DNA of 64,000 bases from Nocardioides sp. Root1257. Lineage in GTDB: Bacteria; Actinomycetota; Actinomycetes; Propionibacteriales; Nocardioidaceae. The notes beneath the pieces were generated by a model. It saw only the letters and a program-made list of their open reading frames with translations, was not told the origin of the DNA and searched no databases. Shown one piece after another: positions 57,325-64,000 of this stretch. Both the position numbers and the translations under genes were made by a program. The stretch lies in the NCBI RefSeq assembly GCF_001425175.1, contig NZ_LMDV01000008.1, forward strand, positions 1,163,494 through 1,227,493. Reading direction: 5' to 3'. The first letter of the stretch is position 1. The number at the start of each line of letters is the position of its first letter.

Positions 57325-57798
57325 GTGAAGGAATGGGTCGGCCTCCTGCTGCGCGTCGTCGTCGGCGGGGTCTGGATCTTCGCGGCGGCACTGAAGCTGC
57401 CGGACCCGGCGCAGAGCGTCGCCGCGGTCCGCGCCTACCAGCTGCTGCCCGCCAGCCTCGTGACCCCGGTCGGCCAGCTGCTGCCGGTGATCGAGATGGT
57501 CGTCGGCGTGATGCTGGTGATCGGGCTGCTGACCCGCGGCGCCGCCGTGATCTCCGCGATCCTCTTCGTCGCCTTCATCATCGGCATCGCCTCGGTGTGG
57601 GCGCGGGGGATCAACATCGACTGCGGCTGCTTCGGCGGCGGTGGCGCCGATCCCGATGCTGCGTCCCAGTACCCGTGGGAGATCGCCCGCGACGTCGCCC
57701 TGCTGGGCGCCTCCCTGTTCCTCGTCTGGCTGCCGTCGACCCGGCTGTCGCTGGACGCTGCTCTGTTCCGCCGTACGCCCGTGTCCGAAGGATCCTGA
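57325..57798 (+). CDS. MauE/DoxX family membrane redox protein
   Basis: 157 aa, four membrane helices. The DCGCFGG motif (about residues 98-104) is that of MauE-type proteins, which pass electrons or disulfides to periplasmic thiol proteins. Translationally linked (TGATG) to the DsbA-like gene, so they probably form a disulfide-exchange pair. Confidence 0.88.
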   Translation: MKEWVGLLLRVVVGGVWIFAAALKLPDPAQSVAAVRAYQLLPASLVTPVGQLLPVIEMVVGVMLVIGLLTRGAAVISAILFVAFIIGIASVWARGINIDCGCFGGGGADPDAASQYPWEIARDVALLGASLFLVWLPSTRLSLDAALFRRTPVSEGS

Positions 57799-58535
57799 TG
57801 TCGAAGAAGAACCGCACCAACGACCGCGCCGCCCGCGCCGCTGCCGCGCTCGCCCAGCAGCAGCGCGAGGAGGCCCGCCGCCGCAACCTGATGATCGGCG
57901 GCGTCGTCGGCGTCATCCTGCTGATCGTGATCGGCGGCTACTTCCTCGCTCGCAACCTCGACACCACCAAGGACGTGACTGCCGAGCCGGCGAGCTCGAG
58001 CAGCGACCTCGGCCTGACCATCGGGCCGGACAGCGCACCCAACAAGGTCGTCGTCTACGAGGACTTCCTCTGCCCCTACTGCGGCGACTTCGAGGCCGCC
58101 AGCCGCGACGACCTCGCCCAGCTGGCCAAGGACGGCAAGGTGCAGGTGGAGTACCGCCCCTTCAACTTCCTGGTCAGCCTCGGTGACTACTCGGCCCGCT
58201 CGGCGGGCGCGTTCTCGATCGTGCTCGACAAGTCCGGCTCCGACGTCGCCAAGAAGTTCCACGACCTGCTCTACGAGAACCAGCCCGACGAGAAGGGCCC
58301 GTTCCCGAAGAACGACGAGCTCGCCGACCTGGCCGTCAAGGCCGGAGCCGACGACGCCGCCGTCCGCGACGCCATCGTCAACAACGACGGCCAGGACTGG
58401 GTCGACAAGGCCACGCAGGCCGCGGCGTCCGCCGGGGTCGCGAGCACGCCGACGGTGCTGCTCAACGGCGAGGTCTTCCAGGACGGGCGCACCCAGGAGG
58501 ACATCGCGAAGAACCTGATCGCGAAGCTGCAGTAG
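57798..58535 (+). CDS. Membrane-anchored DsbA-like thiol:disulfide oxidoreductase
   Basis: 245 aa. N-terminal basic coil (1-30), one membrane helix (about 31-52), then a thioredoxin fold with the active site CPYC (about residue 93) and the cis-Pro loop (STPTVLLNG). It introduces or rearranges disulfides in exported proteins. Follows mauE. Confidence 0.92.
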   Translation: MSKKNRTNDRAARAAAALAQQQREEARRRNLMIGGVVGVILLIVIGGYFLARNLDTTKDVTAEPASSSSDLGLTIGPDSAPNKVVVYEDFLCPYCGDFEAASRDDLAQLAKDGKVQVEYRPFNFLVSLGDYSARSAGAFSIVLDKSGSDVAKKFHDLLYENQPDEKGPFPKNDELADLAVKAGADDAAVRDAIVNNDGQDWVDKATQAAASAGVASTPTVLLNGEVFQDGRTQEDIAKNLIAKLQ

Positions 58536-58554
58536 GGCCTGCAAGGATCGGCGG

Positions 58555-59595
58555 ATGCCTCCCACGTCTGTGTCCTCCGACTTCATCGCCCGCCTGCCCA
58601 AGGCGGAGCTGCACGTGCACCACGTCGGCTCCGCCTCCCCGCGGATCGTGTCCGAGCTCGCGGCGCGGCACCCGGGCTCGGTGCCGAGCGACCCCGACGA
58701 GCTGCGACGCTTCTTCGAGTTCCGCGACTTCGGCCACTTCATCGAGGTCTACCTCTCCGTCGTCGGCCTGATCCGGACGCCGGAGGACATCCGCTACCTC
58801 ACGCACGAGGTCGGCAGGGAGATGGCGACTGAGCAGGGTCTGCGGTACGCCGAGCTGACGTGCACGCCGTACACCTCGGTGCGCCCGGACAGCGACGAGC
58901 TGGGCATGCCGATCGAGGCCTACACCGAGGCGATCGAGGACGCGCGTGTCGCGGTCGAGCGCGACTTCGGGCTCGTGCTGCGCTGGATCTACGACATCCC
59001 GGGGGAGTCGGGCCTGCCGGCGGCCGACGCGACGCTGGGCTACGCGCTCGACCACGGACCCGACGCGCTGGTCGGCTTCGGCCTCGGTGGGCCCGAGGTG
59101 GGGGTGCCGCGTCCGCAGTTCCAGCCGCACTTCGACGCCGCCCGCGCCGCGGGGCTGCACAGCGTGCCGCACGCCGGTGAGACGACCGGCCCGGAGACCG
59201 TCTGGCACGCGCTGCGGCTGCTCGGCGCCGAGCGGATCGGCCACGGCACGTCGTCCGCGCAGGACCCGGCGCTGCTGACCCACCTCGCCGAGACCGGCAT
59301 CCCGCTCGAGGTGTGCCCGTCCTCCAACATCGCCACCCGCGCGGTGGCGAGCCTCGACGAGCACCCGATCCGGGCGTTCCGCGACGCCGGCGTCACGTTC
59401 ACGGTGAACTCCGACGACCCGCCGATGTTCGGCACGACGCTCAACCGTGAGTACGAGATCGCCGCGGACCTGCTCGACCTCGACGAGACCGGTGTGGCCG
59501 ACCTGGCCCGCGCCGCCGTACGCGCGTCGTTCGCGGAGGACGCCGTCAAGGAGCGGATCCTCACCGAGATCGATGAGTACGCCGACCGGTCCTGA
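58555..59595 (+). CDS. Adenosine deaminase-family enzyme, closer to aminodeoxyfutalosine deaminase
   Basis: 346 aa metallo-amidohydrolase. Zinc H20-x-H22 in ELHVHHVG, then PHAGETTGPE, G-H-G-T and S-D-D-P-P-M-F. The opening differs from classical Add (ELHLHLEG); H-V-H-H-V-G-S-A-S-P-R is shared with Streptomyces COG1816 proteins shown to deaminate 6-aminodeoxyfutalosine. Either adenosine or that menaquinone precursor could be the substrate. Confidence 0.85.
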   Translation: MPPTSVSSDFIARLPKAELHVHHVGSASPRIVSELAARHPGSVPSDPDELRRFFEFRDFGHFIEVYLSVVGLIRTPEDIRYLTHEVGREMATEQGLRYAELTCTPYTSVRPDSDELGMPIEAYTEAIEDARVAVERDFGLVLRWIYDIPGESGLPAADATLGYALDHGPDALVGFGLGGPEVGVPRPQFQPHFDAARAAGLHSVPHAGETTGPETVWHALRLLGAERIGHGTSSAQDPALLTHLAETGIPLEVCPSSNIATRAVASLDEHPIRAFRDAGVTFTVNSDDPPMFGTTLNREYEIAADLLDLDETGVADLARAAVRASFAEDAVKERILTEIDEYADRS

Positions 59596-59609
59596 CGAGA
59601 AATGAATGA

Positions 59610-59638
59610 GGCCCCGCGAGCTCATACCAAGCGGGGCC
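59610..59638 (+). terminator. Intrinsic terminator-like hairpin after the deaminase
   Basis: GGCCCCGC (59610-59617) pairs with GCGGGGCC (59631-59638), loop 13, followed by GTGTCCTTTG, a short T-rich tail. Confidence 0.7.
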
Positions 59639-59720
59639 GTGTCCTTTGTATCCCGCGGTGGCCACCAATCGATGCATTGAGGCGCGTGTCGGGCCGGTCA
59701 CAGCCGTAAGGTTGGCCGCT

Positions 59721-60377
59721 ATGGGAGAGGGACCAATCCGGGTGGCGGTCGTCAACGACTACGAGATCGTGGTCGCCGGCGTCGCCGCCATGCTCGCGCC
59801 GCACCGGGAGCGCATCAGCATCGTCGAGCTCGACTCGAGCCTGCCGGTGGTGAGCGACGTCGACGTGATCCTCTACGACACGTTCGCCGCGATCCAGGGC
59901 GACGGCGTCGACCTGGACACCCTCGTCCACGGGGGTGATGCCCGGGTCGTCATCTTCAGCTGGAACATCGACGACGAGCTGGTGCGCGCGGCCATCCAAC
60001 GCGGTGCCGCCGGCTACCTCTCCAAGGGGCTCGAGGCCGAGGAGGTCGTCGCGGGTATCGAGGCGGTGCACCGGGGCGAGACCGTCACGCCGACAGAGTC
60101 GGCCGTGGCGGACCGGTCCGCGGCCGGCGAGTGGCCGGGACGGGAGCTCGGGCTGAGCGCGCGCGAGGCGGAGGTCCTGGCGCTGATCACCCAGGGACTC
60201 AGCAACCAGGAGATCGCCGAGCGCACCTACCTGTCGATCAACTCGGTCAAGACCTACATCCGCACGGCCTACCGCAAGATCGACGTCACCCGCCGGTCGC
60301 AGGCGGTCGCCTGGGGGATGCGGCACGGCTTCGAGCCGGACCGGATGCGCAGCGTGGTGCCGCCCGCCCACCGCTGA
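59721..60377 (+). CDS. Orphan LuxR-type response regulator
   Basis: 218 aa. Receiver with phospho-acceptor D53 (LYDTFAA) and K (YLSKG), but the usual acidic pair is N12-D13, so phosphorylation may be weak. LuxR HTH: LSAREAEVLAL and LSNQEIAERTYLSINSVKTY region. No kinase nearby. ATG is eight bases after TAAGGT (59707-59712), a leaderless start. Confidence 0.88.
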   Translation: MGEGPIRVAVVNDYEIVVAGVAAMLAPHRERISIVELDSSLPVVSDVDVILYDTFAAIQGDGVDLDTLVHGGDARVVIFSWNIDDELVRAAIQRGAAGYLSKGLEAEEVVAGIEAVHRGETVTPTESAVADRSAAGEWPGRELGLSAREAEVLALITQGLSNQEIAERTYLSINSVKTYIRTAYRKIDVTRRSQAVAWGMRHGFEPDRMRSVVPPAHR

Positions 60378-62759
60378 TCAGCGCAGCTGGCGCAGGTAGT
60401 CGGCGGTCGTGCGCACGTCACGCAGCCGGCTCTCCCAGGTGATGCCGACGACGGTGAGCAGGGTGCCGGCGATCCCGATCAGGACCCACTGCGGCACCGT
60501 CGCGGCGTACGGCGCGAGCTCGCGCAGCACCAGCACGGCGCCGACCGCCGACCCGCCGACGAGCGGAGCGCTCCAGCGGAGCCGGGTGCCGACGAGCGCC
60601 AAGGTCAGGCAGGCGCCGCCGAGCAGCACCGCCCGGGACGACACCGGGTCCACGAGCACCCACAGCAGCGAGGGCACGGTGGCGAGCACCAGTCCGGGCC
60701 CGAGTACGTGCCGGGTCGACGCCGTCGGGTTCCGGTGCAGCTGGACCAGGCCGAGGACGATCAGCGCCGCCGCGCTCGGCAGCGTGTAGGGCTCGGGCGC
60801 CTGGACGCCGAGGTCGGCGAGCCGGACCCAGGTCGCGGCCGCCAGCAGGGCGCCCCCCGGCCAGCCGAGCAGCCGTCGGTCGGGGTGCACCAGGGCGCTC
60901 GCGGTGACCAGGGCGCCTGCGACCGTGAGGTGGACGGCCAGCGAGGTGGTCGGATCGCCGGCCGCGGCGACCGCGCCTGCCGCGGCCACCAGGCCGGCGG
61001 CGCAGGCGCCGACCTCGACCTCCGGGGCGGCGAGGACGATCGCCAGCAGCCCGACCACCATCAGCACCGGGACCCCGCTCCACGCGGCGGACACCCCGGT
61101 CGCCGCCAGCGCGGACCAGACCAGGGCGCCGGCGGCGACCGGCAGCACCAGGCCGCCGGCCTCCTCGGCGCCGTCGAACTCCCCGCGCCAGCGGACCGCG
61201 ACGGCGATCGCGACGACCAGCGCCGCGACGAGCGCTGTGAGGCCGGCGCTCGGCAGGGCGATGATGCCGGCCGCCAGCAGGAAGGCCCCAGCCGCCCCGG
61301 CCTCGACCGGCCCACGCCGTACGGCGGCGAGCGCGACCCCGATGAGGGCGAGGGCGGCCGCGACGACCCAGATCGGCACGGGGTGGAGCGCCAGGGTGCC
61401 CACGGCCCCGGCGGCGACGGTGGCGATGCCGGCGACCACGCGCCCCGCCGTACGCCGCACCAGCGCCAGGAGCGCAGCGACCAGGGCCGCGACGCCCACG
61501 GCCAGCAGCCACGGCGACGCCGCGAGGGCTGGGTCGTCGAGCCGTAGGCCGAGGGATCCGGCGAAGGGGGACGTGGTCTCGAGAGCGTTGGCCGCCGCCT
61601 CCGGCGCCAGCACGAGGACCACTCCTGCGAGCGGGAGCGCGCCCAGCGCCATCGAGGCGACCGGCACGCTCCGCCAGCTCGTCGGGGTCGCCACGGCGAC
61701 GACGGTCCAGACGGCCAGCGTGGCGAGGCCGGCGAGGGCGAGCGCCGTCACGCCCTCGTCCAGCGCCGGGACCGAGACCGAGAAGGTGAGCATCGCGACG
61801 GCCACGGTGACCAGGGCCCGCACCAACGCGTCGTGGGTGCGGTCGACCAGGAGCGGGAGCAGGAGCAGGAGCGCGGCGACCACGAACGGGTAGCCGTGCC
61901 CGTCCAGCCACAGCGCGCGCCAGGTGGTGTGGTCGACGGCCTCGCCCAGCCCGGAGACCGCGAACCCGAGCCACCAGGTCGTGCCAGCGGCGGCCGCGAG
62001 GAGCCAGAGGACCTCCAGCCCGGCCCTGCGGGTGGTGGCGGCCAGGGCGGCGTACGCCACCACGACGAGGGCGGCGACCAGCTGCGGTCGCTCGGTCGTG
62101 GCCGCGACCCCGAGGCCGAGACCTGAGAGCGCAAGGACAGCGACCAGCTGCGTGGCCACGAGACGGGTGGACAGGCTCAGTGCGAGTGCAGCGGTCAGGA
62201 GCGTCGCGCTGACGACCGTGACGAGCTCGGCGGTGTCGAGATCGCCGAGCCAGCCGGCGTTGTCGGCGCCGATCACGTCGAGGGTCAGCAGCCCCAGCGA
62301 GACCGTCGTCAGCGCCTCGGCGGCGACCCGCAAGCCGCGTCGGCCGAGGACCACACCCAGGCCGCCGCTGACCGCGGTCAGGCCCACCAGCACCGCCGTA
62401 CGTCCGCCGATGCCGAGCCAGGTCCATGCGACGGCGAGGAAGATCACGGCTGCGACGAGGAGGCAGAGCGCGCCGAGCGAGAGCAGGATCCGCGGCACCG
62501 ACGCGCCGCTGAGGCCGCGGGCAGGTCGCGGCGGGATCGCCGGTGCCGGGTACGGCGTCCGCTCGACCACCGGCGTCGGGTCCGCTGCGGATACCGCCTG
62601 CAGCCGGGCGAGCAGGTCGTCGGCCGTCCGCAGGGTCTGGAGCAGCTCGCTGGCCATCGGGTGAGCCAGATCGAGGCGGCACGCCGGGCAGCGGGACACG
62701 CTGACGGGCAGTCGCGAGTCGCAGCTGGGACAGGTGAACGGATCCGCGTAACGAGGCAT
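60378..62759 (-). CDS. Large polytopic membrane protein with N-terminal zinc ribbon (SCO7613-like)
   Basis: 793 aa. Two CPxC knuckles (CPSC 10-13, CPAC 24-27) form a zinc ribbon, then a Pro-rich linker and more than 20 hydrophobic segments. It matches the SCO7613 C-terminal-domain membrane family of actinobacteria, function unknown. Its stop abuts the LuxR regulator's stop. Confidence 0.8.
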   Translation of the reverse strand: MPRYADPFTCPSCDSRLPVSVSRCPACRLDLAHPMASELLQTLRTADDLLARLQAVSAADPTPVVERTPYPAPAIPPRPARGLSGASVPRILLSLGALCLLVAAVIFLAVAWTWLGIGGRTAVLVGLTAVSGGLGVVLGRRGLRVAAEALTTVSLGLLTLDVIGADNAGWLGDLDTAELVTVVSATLLTAALALSLSTRLVATQLVAVLALSGLGLGVAATTERPQLVAALVVVAYAALAATTRRAGLEVLWLLAAAAGTTWWLGFAVSGLGEAVDHTTWRALWLDGHGYPFVVAALLLLLPLLVDRTHDALVRALVTVAVAMLTFSVSVPALDEGVTALALAGLATLAVWTVVAVATPTSWRSVPVASMALGALPLAGVVLVLAPEAAANALETTSPFAGSLGLRLDDPALAASPWLLAVGVAALVAALLALVRRTAGRVVAGIATVAAGAVGTLALHPVPIWVVAAALALIGVALAAVRRGPVEAGAAGAFLLAAGIIALPSAGLTALVAALVVAIAVAVRWRGEFDGAEEAGGLVLPVAAGALVWSALAATGVSAAWSGVPVLMVVGLLAIVLAAPEVEVGACAAGLVAAAGAVAAAGDPTTSLAVHLTVAGALVTASALVHPDRRLLGWPGGALLAAATWVRLADLGVQAPEPYTLPSAAALIVLGLVQLHRNPTASTRHVLGPGLVLATVPSLLWVLVDPVSSRAVLLGGACLTLALVGTRLRWSAPLVGGSAVGAVLVLRELAPYAATVPQWVLIGIAGTLLTVVGITWESRLRDVRTTADYLRQLR

Positions 62760-62807
62760 GCAGTCATTGACCCACCGGGCCCCGATCGCCGGCCTGAGTA
62801 CGCGTCC

Positions 62808-63566
62808 TCAGCTGCGCAGCTCGGCTGCCCACTCCTCGAAACCCGGGAACACCCGGTCGGCAGCCGCGAGCAGCTCAGGCCCGCTGCTCTCCGGACCGAT
62901 CCCGGTCGCCCTCAGCGCGGTCGCGAAGCCGATGCCCAGCACCGCGTGCACGCGCACGGCCATGACGGTGAGCGCGTCCTGGTACCAGATGTAGTTCTCG
63001 GCACCGACCCCGAAGTAGAGCTCGTCGAGGGTCTCCAGCGATCGGTGCTCCGGCGTCACGCTGTCGACCCGGGCCTGCGCGAGGCGGTGCCAGATCTCCG
63101 CGTCCGCCGGCCGCTGCTCGGCGAGGAAGCAGTAGGACAGGTACGTCGCGACGAGCTCGACCAGCCATCCCTGTGGCACATCGAGGCCCATCTCCCGGGC
63201 GTGCAGGTGGCCGAGCTCGTGCACGGCGATCAGGTCGGCGAACCGCTCCGCAGACGCGCGGGAGCCCACCTCGGCGTACGCGTCGACCAGGAAGTTGCCC
63301 GCCGGGTCGGCCGGGATGACCAGATCGAACCCGTTGTCGGAGGCGTACGGGATGCCGTAGGGGATCTCATCCCCGCCGAGGGACCAGCCCCGCGCATCGG
63401 CCACCACGACCGACGGCGCGAAGTCGGTGCCGAGGTGCCCGGAGAGGAAGGCGTGCGAGTCACCCACCAGCTCCTGGAGCTCGGCCGCCCGGTCCTCGTA
63501 CCCGACGCTCGCGCGGGTCCTCGGCTCGCCCGCGATCTCCGCCAGCGTCGTCCAGTCGGTCGTCAT
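62808..63566 (-). CDS. Putative zinc metallopeptidase-like protein (HELGH)
   Basis: 252 aa. A gluzincin-style H116-E117-L-G-H120 is embedded in a helix (LIAVHELGHLHARE), with downstream Glu (VELVATYLSYCF) as a possible third ligand. No signal peptide. GAGGAG precedes the ATG. The family is not one I can name; peptidase activity is inferred from the motif. Confidence 0.7.
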   Translation of the reverse strand: MTTDWTTLAEIAGEPRTRASVGYEDRAAELQELVGDSHAFLSGHLGTDFAPSVVVADARGWSLGGDEIPYGIPYASDNGFDLVIPADPAGNFLVDAYAEVGSRASAERFADLIAVHELGHLHAREMGLDVPQGWLVELVATYLSYCFLAEQRPADAEIWHRLAQARVDSVTPEHRSLETLDELYFGVGAENYIWYQDALTVMAVRVHAVLGIGFATALRATGIGPESSGPELLAAADRVFPGFEEWAAELRS

Positions 63567-63592
63567 GGTGCTCCTCAGCGATCGAGATGAGG

Positions 63593-63666
63593 CGCCCCCG
63601 GCAGGACTCGAACCTGCGACCTAGAGATTAGAAGGCTCTTGCTCTATCCAGCTGAGCTACAGGGGC
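63593..63666 (-). tRNA. tRNA-Arg (UCU anticodon)
   Basis: 74 nt. Acceptor GCCCCTG/CGGGGGC with one wobble, T-loop GTTCGAGTC, anticodon loop CTTCTAA giving UCU. Position 31:39 is a C-T mismatch. CCA is not encoded. Confidence 0.93.
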
Positions 63667-63697
63667 CGGGGGTCGGTGAGGACCCCGCGCAAGGATA

Positions 63698-63721
63698 GTG
63701 GTTTCGAGGCTTCGAGCCTCG
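63698..63721. repeat. Partial second copy of the GTGGTTTCGAGGCT repeat
   Basis: GTGGTTTCGAGGCT (63698-63711) is identical to 33959-33972; here CGAGGC (63705-63710) and GCCTCG (63716-63721) form a short hairpin. As at the first copy, it lies beside a tRNA gene. Confidence 0.5.
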
Positions 63722-63766
63722 CGGACCCGGCACTCGACGATCGCGCCGACAGCTCCCGTAGACCGC

Positions 63767-63806
63767 GGTCGCGGCGCCCGGGCTGCGCAAGCCGGGCGCC
63801 GCGACC
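63767..63806 (-). terminator. Hairpin downstream of the M23 peptidase gene
   Basis: A perfect 15-bp GC stem (63767-63781 with 63792-63806), 109 bases past the peptidase stop; a probable terminator, without T-run. Confidence 0.55.
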
Positions 63807-63914
63807 CCCCTACCTGGTGCCCAGCATTCCTCCGGAACCGGGAGAAAACAATGACCGAACGGGTGAAGTGTGTGCCGAGGAGGATGAGATCCGAGTCGCG
63901 TGCCGCTCCGGCCG

Positions 63915-64000
63915 TCAGTAGCTCCAGCCGATCAGGTTGTGCGGGTAGATCTGGTTCGCCTTGCCGTCGAGCTTGATGTCGATGTGCAGGTGCGGTCCCG
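63915..64000 (-). CDS. M23 family peptidoglycan metallopeptidase, C-terminal end (partial)
   Basis: Only the last 27 codons are inside the window. GPHLHIDIK carries the H-x-H zinc motif of LytM/M23 endopeptidases, which usually sits near the C terminus, followed by a short tail ending NLIGWSY. The rest lies beyond the right edge. Confidence 0.8.
   Translation of the reverse strand, partial: GPHLHIDIKLDGKANQIYPHNLIGWSY

Overview
This is a high-GC actinobacterial chromosome segment, and the gene content looks like Nocardioides or a close relative of the Nocardioidaceae. Reasons are very strong G/C third-position bias, frequent GTG starts, ATGA/GTGA gene overlaps, and the clpS / DUF2017 / mec+ / cysO / cysM / murI / cAMP-phosphodiesterase / rph / rdgB neighbourhood typical of actinobacteria. 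There is no insertion sequence, prophage, integrase or CRISPR array. Coding density is very high and no gene-free stretch reaches 300 bases. About 18 genes carry a TANNNT box 6 to 8 bases before the start codon, the signature of leaderless transcription.

Layout. 0-9 kb: a methyltransferase, a DUF3039 protein coupled to a helicase, IclR and MarR regulators with an azoreductase, an Lrp regulator divergent from 4-hydroxyphenylpyruvate dioxygenase, a SIMPL protein, and an MFS pump with its MarR repressor. 9-16 kb: TetR / DUF4873 / diiron oxygenase, DUF1697, a second MFS protein, a Tat-exported 5'-nucleotidase, and an AbiEi-like/DUF559 protein. 16-25 kb: enoyl-CoA hydratase, NAD salvage (pncA, pncB), then the clpS-to-cysM run with the Mec+/CysO/CysM cysteine pathway (a NYN-domain protein is inserted between cysO and cysM), a secreted phosphodiesterase, murI and an Rv1339-like phosphodiesterase. 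25-33 kb: a collagen-like secreted protein, a DesK-type two-component system divergent from an ABC exporter with two duplicated permeases, a SGNH hydrolase, rph, rdgB and an acyltransferase. 33-37 kb: a bile-acid-type symporter, tRNA-Leu, a peroxiredoxin, and a complete ECF nickel/cobalt transporter (cbiMNQO) behind a Nur-like operator. 37-49 kb: DUF3618, a solitary GroES-like protein, secreted proteins, penicillin acylase, an S1 peptidase, an F420/PPOX protein with a serine-repeat membrane protein, tRNA-Lys, a FAD oxidoreductase, a PAS histidine kinase, a MarR-GNAT fusion and a lipase-like hydrolase.

49-55 kb is the most interesting region. An eight-gene minus-strand redox island reads DUF2231 - response regulator - histidine kinase - Ser/Thr-rich membrane peptide - ApbE flavin transferase - ferric-reductase-like cytochrome b - NuoF-like flavoprotein - ferredoxin. 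Its two transcription units share a nearly identical 17-base direct-repeat box (TCAAA-N6-TCAAA) in front of the first gene of each, suggesting that the two-component system controls both itself and the redox genes. 55-64 kb: tRNA-His, oligoribonuclease, an OmpA-like secreted protein, a MauE/DsbA pair, an adenosine-deaminase-family enzyme resembling aminodeoxyfutalosine deaminase, an orphan LuxR regulator, a large SCO7613-type membrane protein, a HELGH protein, tRNA-Arg, and the 3' end of an M23 peptidase at the right edge.
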